Notes: generated from the sequence alone by a model not told the origin. 64,000 nt of DNA from an uncultured Eubacteriales bacterium (GCA_934445035.1 CAKSDI010000005.1:62001-126000); one strand, 5' to 3'. Positions 34,291 to 43,179 are shown, counted from the first letter of the stretch. Program-made: numbers and translations.

Positions 34291-34554
34291 ACGGAAAAAG
34301 CAGATAAGATTTTCTATTCCGCGCTCAAGGATCTACTTGACCAAAAGCTTACCCCGGAGGAAAAGCAGTCACTTTATGACGAGGGCTTCAAAATTAAATC
34401 GCCCACAAGGAAAGCCGCGGTGATGGTAGCTTTGTACAAGAAGGCCGCAGCGGGCGATCTCTCTGCCATTAAGGAACTCATCAATATTGTTTCTTCGGGA
34501 GAGGAACCCAAAGAGGAAAGTGTGCAGGCGGTGATGTTTATCGATGATATCTGA
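34291..34554 (+). CDS. Phage terminase small-subunit-like protein, apparent ACG start
   Basis: An 87-codon frame ending in TGA 34552-34554, directly before and overlapping the large terminase gene by 11 nt. It reads as a charged helical protein (ADKIFYSALKDLLDQKLTPE, SPTRKAAVMVALYKKAA, ending VMFIDDI). No ATG, GTG or TTG follows the in-frame stop at 34273 until deep inside. A well-placed AGGGAGG (34276-34282) lies 8 nt before ACG 34291. Either ACG is the start, or the start codon is mutated. The small terminase call comes from position and size. Confidence 0.6.
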   Translation, partial: TEKADKIFYSALKDLLDQKLTPEEKQSLYDEGFKIKSPTRKAAVMVALYKKAAAGDLSAIKELINIVSSGEEPKEESVQAVMFIDDI

Positions 34555-35848
34555 GATCCGTCTGTCCAAAGCCGTGGGAGGAGGTTACAGCGAATACTGG
34601 AACTGCAAAAAAAGGTATCGAGTATTAAAGGGCGGAAAAGCCTCAAAGAAAAGTACCACCACGGCTCTTAATTTTATTTGCCGGATAATGAAGTATGAAA
34701 ACAGTAACCTTTTAGTCGTCAGAAAGGTTATGAACACTCACCGTGATTCAACCTTTGCTCAGCTTAAGTGGGCGCAGGAAAAATTAGGTGTAACAGACTA
34801 TTGGCAGAATACGGTGGCGCCTATGGAGATGACCTATCTGCCGACAGGTCAGAAAATTCTTTTTCGCGGGCTCGACGATGTCCTTAAACTTGCATCCACC
34901 ACAGTGCCGAAAGGATATCTGAATTTTGTTTGGGTGGAGGAGGCTTTCGAAATACCAAGCGAGGCCGACTTTGACAAGCTTGATCTTTCGGTCCCGAGAG
35001 GAGAGATACCCGGCAATTTATTTAAGCAGACTACGCTTACATTCAATCCCTGGAGTGAAAAGCACTGGCTTAAAAAGCGTTTTTTCGATCAGCAGTCCGA
35101 AGATACTGCAACCTTTTCTACCAACTATCTGATAAACGAGTTTTTGGATGAAACGGACAGGCTGGTCTTTGAAAAAATGAAAAAAAGCAATCGGAGAAAG
35201 TATGATGTCGCAGGGCTGGGAAATTGGGGAATATCAGAAGGTCTTGTTTATGAAAACTGGTCCGAGGGAGTACCCGATATTCCGTTAGGTGAAGAATACA
35301 AGTGGAAAAGCTTTTTCGGCTTGGACTATGGGTATTCAAGCGATCCTACGGCTTTTGTGGCATTTAAAGCCAATCCGATCGATAAGAAAATCTATATTTA
35401 TGATGAGTTTTACAAAACGCGTATGCTGAACTGCGATATCGCAAACGCGATAATCAGGCGCGGATACGCGAAAGAAAGAATCAGGGCCGACTGCGCGGAG
35501 CCTAAATCGAACGATGATTTAAAAAGACTCGGAATCGGGAGAATTCTTCCGTCAGTTAAAGGGCCGGACAGTATTTTAAACGGAATTGCCGGTATAAGCG
35601 AGTATGAAATTACGGTCGATCCAAAATGCAGGCATATGATAAGCGAGCTTTCAAGCTATGTTTATGATGAAAACTATTCTGGACCGAAAGCGGCAATGCC
35701 GAAGGATGAAAACAATCATTTATGCGACGCTTTAAGATATGCGTTTGAAGATGTGAAATATTTTCATCCGACAAAACACGAAAGAAAAAGCAGATCTTTA
35801 AATTGCGCCATAACAGGCGGTGATCTTACGGGAGGTTGGAACGGATGA
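34544..35848 (+). CDS. Phage terminase large subunit (PBSX-type)
   Basis: A 434-residue DNA-packaging motor. ATPase domain: deviant Walker A LKGGKASKKST (~28-38) and Walker B NFVWVEEAF (127-135). RNase H-like nuclease: D261 (FFGLDYGYSSDPTAF), D316 (IRADCAEPKSNDDLKR) and D395 (HLCDALRYAF). All expected catalytic residues are present, so the gene appears intact. Start and stop overlap the neighbouring genes. It heads a structural cassette that has no integrase or replication genes. Confidence 0.94.
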   Translation: MISEIRLSKAVGGGYSEYWNCKKRYRVLKGGKASKKSTTTALNFICRIMKYENSNLLVVRKVMNTHRDSTFAQLKWAQEKLGVTDYWQNTVAPMEMTYLPTGQKILFRGLDDVLKLASTTVPKGYLNFVWVEEAFEIPSEADFDKLDLSVPRGEIPGNLFKQTTLTFNPWSEKHWLKKRFFDQQSEDTATFSTNYLINEFLDETDRLVFEKMKKSNRRKYDVAGLGNWGISEGLVYENWSEGVPDIPLGEEYKWKSFFGLDYGYSSDPTAFVAFKANPIDKKIYIYDEFYKTRMLNCDIANAIIRRGYAKERIRADCAEPKSNDDLKRLGIGRILPSVKGPDSILNGIAGISEYEITVDPKCRHMISELSSYVYDENYSGPKAAMPKDENNHLCDALRYAFEDVKYFHPTKHERKSRSLNCAITGGDLTGGWNG

Positions 35849-36030
35849 ATTTATGCTTATTCTTTATTTTCGGAGGTTTTGCTTTTATTACAGGCTATCT
35901 AATAGGCAGGTATTTTACAGCAGGACCGCGTGCTGAAAAAGAAGCGGTTAGGAGCGAAGAGGGCTGCATAATAAACGATTATATCGATTTTCTTAATTAT
36001 GACGGTACTCTTGTTCACCGTGACGCTTAA
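35845..36030 (+). CDS. Small membrane protein in the phage-derived cassette
   Basis: 61 residues from ATG 35845, which overlaps the terminase stop (ATGA) behind GGGAGG. An N-terminal transmembrane helix (LCLFFIFGGFAFITGYLIG) is followed by a short charged tail. Holin-like size is a possibility, but a single helix and the lack of an endolysin neighbour make that weak. I do not recognise the family. Confidence 0.6.
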   Translation: MNLCLFFIFGGFAFITGYLIGRYFTAGPRAEKEAVRSEEGCIINDYIDFLNYDGTLVHRDA

Positions 36031-36048
36031 AATTTTTTAAATCGAGTC

Positions 36049-36093
36049 TTTTGCCGCTTGAAAGGCTTGAACAGACAAATCTAAGCGGCAAAA
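36049..36093 (+). promoter_or_regulatory. 11-bp hairpin at the ribosome binding site of the scaffold gene
   Basis: TTTTGCCGCTT (36049-36059) pairs with AAGCGGCAAAA (36083-36093). The 3' arm runs into AAAAGGAG, so folding could block translation or mark a processing point. There is no T-run, so it is not a simple terminator. Confidence 0.6.
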
Positions 36094-36106
36094 AGGAGAA
36101 ATTAAA

Positions 36107-36718
36107 ATGGAAAATGAAATAAGAAGCGAAGAAATATCAAACGAAGAAAGCTTAAAAGCGGAAAAAAGTCCGATTACGGTTCCCGTTAAATTCAATCACG
36201 AAACAAGGGAGCTTAATTTGGAAGACGCCGCAATGCTTGCCCAAAAAGGACTTAAGTACGATATGATCAGTTCCGATTATGAGAGGCTTAAAAATCTTGC
36301 GGGCAGCGAGGCGATATCCGTATCGGAGCTGCTAAACCGCTTTGAAAAAGGCAGAGAGGAAAAAAGGCTTGAGCAGATAGAAGAAAAATGCGGAGGCGAC
36401 AAGGATTTTGCCAGGCATATTTTAGAGCTTGAGCAGAAAAATTCAAAATCAGATCCTATAAAGGAGATAAATGAATATTTTCCCTCAATTAAAGACATTT
36501 CACAGCTGCCGCAGTGTGTGATAGATAAGAGCTTAGAGAGAGGAAGCAATCTTCTTGACGAGTATCTTCGTTACCGCGCGGCGGAAAATTTAAAAAGAAA
36601 AGAAAACACAACAAATTTCAATGCAGCCAAAAATTCGAGTATAGGTTCACAGAAAAACAGCGGGTTTAATTCCGATATAGAGTCTGATGAATTTATAAGA
36701 GGAATTTGGGGCGAATAA
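36107..36718 (+). CDS. Putative phage scaffolding protein
   Basis: A 203-residue, highly charged, Glu/Lys-rich protein predicted mostly helical (LLNRFEKGREEKRLEQIEEK). It lies directly before the major capsid gene, where scaffolding proteins normally sit. The N-terminus contains ITVPVKFNHETRELNLEDA, like other phage scaffold/minor capsid proteins. The C-terminus is short and ends DEFIRGIWGE. No protease motif is seen. The assignment rests on position and composition. Confidence 0.72.
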   Translation: MENEIRSEEISNEESLKAEKSPITVPVKFNHETRELNLEDAAMLAQKGLKYDMISSDYERLKNLAGSEAISVSELLNRFEKGREEKRLEQIEEKCGGDKDFARHILELEQKNSKSDPIKEINEYFPSIKDISQLPQCVIDKSLERGSNLLDEYLRYRAAENLKRKENTTNFNAAKNSSIGSQKNSGFNSDIESDEFIRGIWGE

Positions 36719-36733
36719 AAAGGAGAAAATTTT

Positions 36734-37912
36734 ATGTCAATCAATTCTATAGAAAATGCAATCAGATATTCAGACGAGCTTGATAATATGTTCAAAATGA
36801 AGAGCGCAACAGGCTTTTTTGCCGACAACGCGCTTGCAACAAAGTTTGTAGGAGCAAAAACAGTTATAATCCCCGATGTGGATTTTCAGGGACTTGCCGA
36901 TTATGACAGAAATACCGGATTTTCCCGCGGAGCTATTACCGTAAGCAATGCTTCTTACACAATGAAAATGGACCGTGCGCGTTCACTCCAGATAGACAGA
37001 GAGGATATGGACGAAACAGGTATCGCAAATCTTGCAGGTAAAATCCTCGGCGAATATGTCCGCACAAAGGTAGTTCCCGAATGTGACGCTTATGTGCTTT
37101 CAAAGCTTGCAGGTCTTGCAATGAGCAGAAGCAACACTATTGACGGCGATATTACAAAGCCTTACGAAACCCTTTGCAACCTTATAAACAAGGTTCAGGA
37201 AAAAGCAGGTTTCGACGAAGAGCTTGTCGCTTTCGTAAACGGCGGAGTTTATGCCGCTCTTCAGAATTCAAACGAAATTTCGAGAATGATCACCGTTTCC
37301 GATTTCAAGCAGGGCGATGTAACTTTGAGAGTTAAGTCTATAAACGGCGTTGCTCTTATCCCGGTCGTATCCGAGAGAATGAAGACCGGCTATACATTCA
37401 ACAACACTACAGCCGGCGGCTTTACTCCTCTTGCAAATTCAAGAGAGATCTATATGCTTGTCTGCCCGAAATCGGCTGCTCATCTTGTTAAAAAGACAGA
37501 GCAGATGAGAATTTTCACACCTGAGCAGAATATCGACGCCGACGCTTATAAATTCGATTACAGAATTTATTATGATGTATTCGTAAAGAAGAGCGGACTT
37601 GACGCCGTTTGGGCTTCGGTATCTCCTGAGATCACCGTTTCCCAGGCTCCTGCCTCTGTTTCTAAAACCGCAGGCAGCATAAGCGGTTCGCTTAGCGTTA
37701 AAGCAACAGCTTCAAGCGGAACTCTTACCTATCAGTGGTACAAATGCGACGACGAAAACAAAACTAACGCTGTAAAGATCGCAAATGCCACAGCTGCAAA
37801 CTTTACTATACCGACCGATCTTACCGCAGGTAAATATTATTACTTCGTAAAGATCACGGTAGACGGTATTGCTTCTGTTGAAACAGCCGCAGCTACTGTA
37901 ACTGTAGCCTGA
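36734..37912 (+). CDS. Phage major capsid protein with C-terminal Ig-like domain
   Basis: 392 residues. Positions ~1-295 look like an HK97-fold capsid protein (GAKTVIIPDVDFQGLADYDR, MKMDRARSLQIDREDMDET, VVPECDAYVLSKLAG, KTEQMRIFTPEQNIDADAY). Positions ~298-392 form a separate bacterial Ig-like domain (ITVSQAPASVSKTAGSISGS, GTLTYQWYKCDD, AGKYYYFVKITVDG). Surface Ig-like domains on capsids are known to bind sugars or cells. It is preceded by AAAAGGAG and followed by an RNA hairpin. Confidence 0.85.
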   Translation: MSINSIENAIRYSDELDNMFKMKSATGFFADNALATKFVGAKTVIIPDVDFQGLADYDRNTGFSRGAITVSNASYTMKMDRARSLQIDREDMDETGIANLAGKILGEYVRTKVVPECDAYVLSKLAGLAMSRSNTIDGDITKPYETLCNLINKVQEKAGFDEELVAFVNGGVYAALQNSNEISRMITVSDFKQGDVTLRVKSINGVALIPVVSERMKTGYTFNNTTAGGFTPLANSREIYMLVCPKSAAHLVKKTEQMRIFTPEQNIDADAYKFDYRIYYDVFVKKSGLDAVWASVSPEITVSQAPASVSKTAGSISGSLSVKATASSGTLTYQWYKCDDENKTNAVKIANATAANFTIPTDLTAGKYYYFVKITVDGIASVETAAATVTVA

Positions 37913-37926
37913 TAATTATTAAATTT

Positions 37927-37963
37927 TTCGGTTTATATCCTCTTTATGGGGATATAAACCGAA
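37927..37963 (+). promoter_or_regulatory. 14-bp hairpin between capsid and portal genes
   Basis: TTCGGTTTATATCC (37927-37940) pairs with GGATATAAACCGAA (37950-37963). It sits a few bases before the AAGGAGG site of the portal gene, and no T-run follows. It likely stabilises or separates the highly expressed upstream message. Confidence 0.6.
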
Positions 37964-37979
37964 TTTAAGGAGGAGAAAT

Positions 37980-39584
37980 ATGGAACTTACACCCAAAACG
38001 ATCAGTGAAGAATTTAAAAAAGATATTAATTTTAAAGCTTCTCTCGGTGAAAAAGGTATGTTTGAACAAAACAGGATAAACGAGAGATTTTATATAGGAG
38101 ATCAATGGTACGGCGCAAGATCCGCAAACGACAGGCCTCTTGTAAGACACAATATCATAAAGCGAATAGGCGAATATAAAATAGCACAGGTCATATCAAA
38201 GCCTGTAAGGGTAGAGATAACGGCAGAGGGTGTGCCGACCGCCGCGGGAGTTGAGGAAAAGAATTCGAAAAAATCGGAGAATTATAATTTCTCCGGAAAT
38301 GTTACCGAAGAAGAGATAAGCAGAGTTATGTCAGCTCTGACCGATTACAGAGAAACCACTGCAAGGAGATTAAGCTTTGAAAAGCTTTGCTGCGATGTTC
38401 TGAAAAAGGCATATATCTCAGGCACGGGAGTGCTTTACACTTATTTTGACGATAGTATAAAAACAGGACTTTATGCCGATAAAAGCAGAAATATTCCTAT
38501 CAACGGCGATATAAGATGTGAAGTTTTAGGAATTGAAAATGTCTGCTTTGCGGATCCTTTTGAGCAGGATATTGAAAGACAGCCTTATATTATTATTTCA
38601 AATTACTGCGATTATAAATCAGTAATAGCGGAAGCTGAAAAATTCGGTGCAGGCAGAAGAGAATTAATGCAATTAAAGCCTGACAGGAACGGTAAAATAA
38701 GGGTATATACAAAGCTGTTTAAAGAATCCGACGGACTTGGTAAAACGACCGTTAAGTGTATCAAAGTATCGGACTTTGGAATTATCAGACCTACTTTCAA
38801 TACAAGGCTTACGCTTTATCCGATAAGCCTTATTAGGTGGGAAGAGCGCGGCAATATGGTCTACGGCGAAAGCGAAGTGACCTATCTTGTTTCAAATCAG
38901 ATCGCTATCAACAGGATGATCACTGCGTCTGTCTGGGCAACGATGTCAAAAGGAATGCCGCTTATGGTAGTAAACGGAGATACGGTGCCGGAGGAAATAA
39001 CAAACGATCCGGGTCAGATAATAAAGGTCTACGGTTCGAATGAAGATGTTGACGGCGCGGTTAAATTTATCGATCCGCCTGACTTCAGCTCTGATTTTAT
39101 AAACGGTGTAAACGACCTTATAAAAAACACTCTGACTCAAAGCGGAGCAAACGAGGTCGCTCTCGGCGACTCAAAAGCCGAAAATGCCACGGCGCTTTCC
39201 GCAATGCAGAATGCCGCTTCTCTTCCGCTTATCATTTTAAAGAATAAGTTCTACAATTTTATAGAAAATGTTACAAGAATTTGGGCTGATTTCTGGGTAA
39301 CTCAATACGGCAACCGCAGAATAAAAATCGAAAACAGCGAGGGAGTAAGTTATATTCCTTTTTGCGCTGAAAGGTATCAGGAGCTTTATCTTTCCGCAAA
39401 GATAATTGCCTCAGAAAAGAAAAAGCCCGATCCCGAAGAAATAAAACTTTTAGGAGAGCTTTTTGACAAAAAGGTTATTTCTAAAAAGGAATATCTTAAA
39501 AGACTTCCCGAGGATTATATTTCTAATCTTGACGACCTTATTAAAAATTCCGGAAAGGAAGATGAAGAAAATGAAGATATATGA
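37980..39584 (+). CDS. Phage portal protein
   Basis: 534 residues, the dodecameric vertex through which DNA is packaged. Portal-like features: N-terminal INERFYIGDQWYG, the segment CEVLGIENVCFADPFEQDIE, the stem region ISLIRWEERGNMVYGESEVT followed by SNQIAINRMITASVWATMSKG, and the crown ALSAMQNAASLPLIILKNKF. It resembles portals of podovirus-type phages. It overlaps the next gene by 14 nt. Position after the capsid gene, not before it, is less common. Confidence 0.85.
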   Translation: MELTPKTISEEFKKDINFKASLGEKGMFEQNRINERFYIGDQWYGARSANDRPLVRHNIIKRIGEYKIAQVISKPVRVEITAEGVPTAAGVEEKNSKKSENYNFSGNVTEEEISRVMSALTDYRETTARRLSFEKLCCDVLKKAYISGTGVLYTYFDDSIKTGLYADKSRNIPINGDIRCEVLGIENVCFADPFEQDIERQPYIIISNYCDYKSVIAEAEKFGAGRRELMQLKPDRNGKIRVYTKLFKESDGLGKTTVKCIKVSDFGIIRPTFNTRLTLYPISLIRWEERGNMVYGESEVTYLVSNQIAINRMITASVWATMSKGMPLMVVNGDTVPEEITNDPGQIIKVYGSNEDVDGAVKFIDPPDFSSDFINGVNDLIKNTLTQSGANEVALGDSKAENATALSAMQNAASLPLIILKNKFYNFIENVTRIWADFWVTQYGNRRIKIENSEGVSYIPFCAERYQELYLSAKIIASEKKKPDPEEIKLLGELFDKKVISKKEYLKRLPEDYISNLDDLIKNSGKEDEENEDI

Positions 39585-39912
39585 TATTTATAAAAGAGTT
39601 CTTATCCTTATCGGAGAAGAAGAGATCGTGAATATGAATACGGATGATTCGGCGCTGAAAAACAGATTTTTAACTGCTTTAAACGAGATCGCGGAGGATA
39701 TAACGGGATTAAGTGTGACCTATGAAATGTATTCCGAAATTGCGCTTGAATCTTCTGCTGTGCAGGCTTTGACCTACGGCACTGCAATGCTTTTATCCTT
39801 AGAGAGCGGTCAGACAGAAGCAAACAGGATATTCTGCGAGCTTTATAATTCAAAGCGGGCGGCATTTATGGGTAAAACCGGAAAGATAATAAACAGCATT
39901 CCCACGGTGTAG
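39571..39912 (+). CDS. Putative head-tail adaptor/connector protein
   Basis: 113 residues from ATG 39571 (AAGGAAG nine bases upstream, inside the portal 3' end). The protein is mostly helical (IYDIYKRVLILIGEEEIV, LKNRFLTALNEIAEDITG, AVQALTYGTAMLLSLESG). Size, helical content and position between portal and nozzle fit a gp6/gp15-type connector. No sequence signature proves this. Confidence 0.65.
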   Translation: MKIYDIYKRVLILIGEEEIVNMNTDDSALKNRFLTALNEIAEDITGLSVTYEMYSEIALESSAVQALTYGTAMLLSLESGQTEANRIFCELYNSKRAAFMGKTGKIINSIPTV

Positions 39913-39921
39913 GTGATGATT

Positions 39922-42015
39922 ATGAAGTATAAAAGTTTAAAAGATTCAAAACTCAAAGAATTATATTTAAAAGATCTTTCCGGGGGAATAAGGTCAGAAA
40001 ATTTGACTGGCGATTGTGACGCGTATCTTTGCGAAAGCAAAAATATGATATTTAAAAACAATAAGCTTGAATCAAGAAAAGGGTTTAATGTAAAATACAC
40101 TTTGACGAATAACGACAGTGACATTATCACGAAGCCTTTAAAATATTCGGGAACAGAATTCAGTTACAATGATAAAACCTATAATGTTTCGTATCGCATC
40201 GACAGCGATGATGTTAGCTACTATAATTTAAGGACTTTCCTTATAGAGCCGGATTTCACGGTTACGGAAACCGGGATAATTAAAATAATCCGAATAGATA
40301 CGCATGATTTTCCGTTTATCGATAATGTAATATATTTAGCCGGCACTCCGTATAAAGGGTGCGGATTGTATGCACTTGTTCGGACATACAGTTATACAAG
40401 CAGTGGTTTTTTCGGAAGAATTTATGAGCTTAGCAGTGATTTTACACAATTTAAAAGGGTCGATACAGACGCCGCTTATCAACCGGTCGTTTATAAAAAC
40501 GGCAGGGGAAACAAATTCAGTACGATAAGCGACGAAATCATAAAAAACAGAGCCGAACCCGAAAAACCGGAGGCTTTGAATTTGCTCACACCCGCTTTTA
40601 AAGCATATTATTCTTCTGACAGTTATTCATACAGGTTTAAACTTCCATTTGTAAATCTTGATTCTAATTCCGGCGCTTATTGCAAGGTTTATTCAAGTCC
40701 CGATGTTTATACGGAGTTCTTAATTTCAGGATCGAAAACCGAATCCGCCGAAGTTTCGTTTCTTACTTATAGTGTTAAATTACATTTAGACCGCGAAAAC
40801 GGAATTTTTTATTTTACTGTAAACGGTAATCCTTTCACGGTTCCTGCCGCGGAAAATTTTGCGGAAAATAATATTGAAATAATCGCTTATAAAACCATTA
40901 GCGGAGCAAAGGACATGATATATTCGTCAAAAGGGTGCGTTGAATACAATTCAAGGCTTTATTTTTACGGTAATTCCTTTTCTCCTAACGAGGTGCTTTG
41001 CGCAAAAACAAAGGATAAGATATATTTCCCTGCTACCTGCACGGTAAATGTCGGAAGAACGGGCGATGAAGTAACGGCTTTAGGAACGGTCTGCAATAAA
41101 CTGATAGCCTTTAAAAAAAGCGAGATCTATAGGATAAAAACCACTATGGGAAAAATATTCACGACCGAGGGCGATATTGTGGGTAATATCGCGAATTATT
41201 ATTCCTCCGATCAGTTAGAGTGCGAATCCGTTCACGATGAGATAGGGTGCGAATGCCCGGAAACCTTAAGGCAATGCTCTAACAGGCTTATTTGGCTTAA
41301 CACCGATAAAAAGGTTTATACCCTTGCGACTACTACCTACGGAAAAGAAAATAATATATTTGAAATTTCTTCTTTTATAGAAAATTTGTTTTCCGATTTA
41401 AGTAATTCGGATATGTTATCCGCAAGCGCTGTTGCTGCAGACGGTTATTATTACCTGCTTATCAAAAACAAAATCTTCACTTTAAATTACAGAAATAAGG
41501 ATTTCGGATATCCTGAAAAATATTCAGAAACAGAAAATTCCACGGGCGGAATTTCGTGGTATTATTCGGATTTTGAAGATAAAAATTATATTATCAGCAG
41601 TATGAAATTTTTCGGAAAACCTGCCTTTTGCTTTACAAAATCCGATGAAATAATAAGCTACATAGCAGTTTTGGAAAGCGAGTCCGATTCCTTTGAAAGA
41701 GTTGTTGACTCTTCAAACACGGTCACAAGCTCAAAAATCCCCTGCGGATTTACGATTAAAGCTTTAAACTGTGAAAACGAATTTTTAAGCAAGAGCCTTA
41801 AAAGAATTAAGATGAATTTATCGTCAAAAAGCGATGTTTATTTAAGTATTATAACCGATCGGTTTGAAAAGAAAATAAGAATTCCTGCTTTTAAAAATGA
41901 AAGGGAAGTTACACTTCATCCTATTTTGCCGAAGTTTAAGAAGTTAAAGCTTAAATTATCGTCGGATAATAATTTTTCTGTCGGAAGCATATTGTTAAAT
42001 TACACATCAGACTGA
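39922..42015 (+). CDS. Podovirus-type nozzle / DNA-stabilisation protein (putative)
   Basis: A ~698-residue beta-rich protein. The start is taken at ATG 39922 because AGGTGAT overlaps the earlier GTG 39913 and ATG 39916. The segment CAKTKDKIYFPATCTVNVGR followed by GDEVTALGTVCNKLIAFKKS resembles blades of the beta-propeller nozzle proteins of podoviruses (P22 gp10/T7 gp12 type). The N-terminus DLSGGIRSEN with KNMIFKNNKLESRKG also fits these. It is the last phage-like gene; no tail-spike or fibre gene follows. Confidence 0.65.
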   Translation: MKYKSLKDSKLKELYLKDLSGGIRSENLTGDCDAYLCESKNMIFKNNKLESRKGFNVKYTLTNNDSDIITKPLKYSGTEFSYNDKTYNVSYRIDSDDVSYYNLRTFLIEPDFTVTETGIIKIIRIDTHDFPFIDNVIYLAGTPYKGCGLYALVRTYSYTSSGFFGRIYELSSDFTQFKRVDTDAAYQPVVYKNGRGNKFSTISDEIIKNRAEPEKPEALNLLTPAFKAYYSSDSYSYRFKLPFVNLDSNSGAYCKVYSSPDVYTEFLISGSKTESAEVSFLTYSVKLHLDRENGIFYFTVNGNPFTVPAAENFAENNIEIIAYKTISGAKDMIYSSKGCVEYNSRLYFYGNSFSPNEVLCAKTKDKIYFPATCTVNVGRTGDEVTALGTVCNKLIAFKKSEIYRIKTTMGKIFTTEGDIVGNIANYYSSDQLECESVHDEIGCECPETLRQCSNRLIWLNTDKKVYTLATTTYGKENNIFEISSFIENLFSDLSNSDMLSASAVAADGYYYLLIKNKIFTLNYRNKDFGYPEKYSETENSTGGISWYYSDFEDKNYIISSMKFFGKPAFCFTKSDEIISYIAVLESESDSFERVVDSSNTVTSSKIPCGFTIKALNCENEFLSKSLKRIKMNLSSKSDVYLSIITDRFEKKIRIPAFKNEREVTLHPILPKFKKLKLKLSSDNNFSVGSILLNYTSD

Positions 42016-42039
42016 AAAATATAAAGGCGGTAATAAAAA

Positions 42040-43179
42040 ATGAAAAGAGCAGCGGCAGTCATTCTTTGCGTTATTCTTTTTCTTTGCGGATGCGGCGGCA
42101 AAGAGAAAAATAAGACTACGAGAATATATGAGACCGGTCCTTACACGACGGGCGTTTGGATGACATATTCCGAAATAAATTCGATGCTTAAAAAAGGTGA
42201 TTTCAAATCAGAATTTAAAAAAGCGGCGGAAAATTTAAAGACTGCGAAAATTACCGATCTTTATTTTCATGTAAGGCCGTTTTGCGATTCTTATTATAAG
42301 TCAGAGCTTTTTCCGCTTAACAGTTATGCTAAAGATCTTGATTATGATTTATTCGAATATGTGATAAGCACTTGCCACAGCGAGGGAATAAGAGTCCATG
42401 CCTGGATAAATCCTTACAGAGTAAAAAGAAACACGCAGGATATCGAATCGCTTGATAAAAAAAGCCCCGCATACATATGGCTTACCGACGAGGACACTGA
42501 AAATGACCGCAATGTTATAATCTGCGAAGAGGGAATATTTTTAAATCCCGCAAGCGCCGAGGCAAGAATGCTTGTTATCAATGGTATTAGGGAGATACTA
42601 AAAAATTACGCGGTAGACGGAATTCACTTTGACGACTATTTTTACCCTTCGACGGAAGAAAAAACGGACGAAAAAGATTATTCCGAATACTGCAGTTCGG
42701 TATCTTCCCCATTAGAGCTTTCGGATTGGAGAAGAACTAATGTAAACGCGCTTATAAGCGGTGTGTATACAGCCGTAAAATTCGAAAATAAAAATATAAC
42801 TTTCAGCATAAGCCCTGCGGCGTCTATAGAAAAAAATTACAGCGACCTCTATGCCGATATCAGGCAATGGATAAAGTGCGGATGTGTTGACGATATTATT
42901 CCTCAGCTGTATTTCGGATTTGAATATCCCGATAAGGATTTTTGCTTTGATAAACTTTTAGAGGTGTGGAAAGAAGCGGTAAAGGGAAGCAATGTTAGAT
43001 TGATTGCAGGACTTGCAAGTTATAAGATCGGAACAACCGCTCCTGCCGACAAAGAGGAATGGGCAAACGGCGAGGAAATTATTTCAAAACAGGTTTCTAT
43101 CTGCAAAAGAGATAAAAATATAAGCGGCCACATATATTTTTCTTATTCTTATCTTTTTTCGGAAAACATAAAGCAATAA
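42040..43179 (+). CDS. GHL10/DUF187-type glycosyl hydrolase-like lipoprotein
   Basis: 379 residues. The signal sequence has a lipobox (FLCGC; lipid on C20), so it is anchored outside the membrane. The catalytic region matches GHL10: TTGVWMTYSEINSML, HVRPFCDSYYKSELFPLN, GIRVHAWINPYRV, VDGIHFDDYFYPS and DDIIPQLYFGF. E. coli DigH, in this family, cleaves denuded peptidoglycan glycan strands. It starts 24 nt after the nozzle-like gene with no promoter between and ends at the unit's only terminator. It is probably co-transcribed with the phage genes. Confidence 0.88.
   Translation: MKRAAAVILCVILFLCGCGGKEKNKTTRIYETGPYTTGVWMTYSEINSMLKKGDFKSEFKKAAENLKTAKITDLYFHVRPFCDSYYKSELFPLNSYAKDLDYDLFEYVISTCHSEGIRVHAWINPYRVKRNTQDIESLDKKSPAYIWLTDEDTENDRNVIICEEGIFLNPASAEARMLVINGIREILKNYAVDGIHFDDYFYPSTEEKTDEKDYSEYCSSVSSPLELSDWRRTNVNALISGVYTAVKFENKNITFSISPAASIEKNYSDLYADIRQWIKCGCVDDIIPQLYFGFEYPDKDFCFDKLLEVWKEAVKGSNVRLIAGLASYKIGTTAPADKEEWANGEEIISKQVSICKRDKNISGHIYFSYSYLFSENIKQ

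Noticed and set aside
35845..36030. Holin
   Set aside because: One transmembrane helix and small size fit, but there is no endolysin next to it and no other holin feature; left as unknown.
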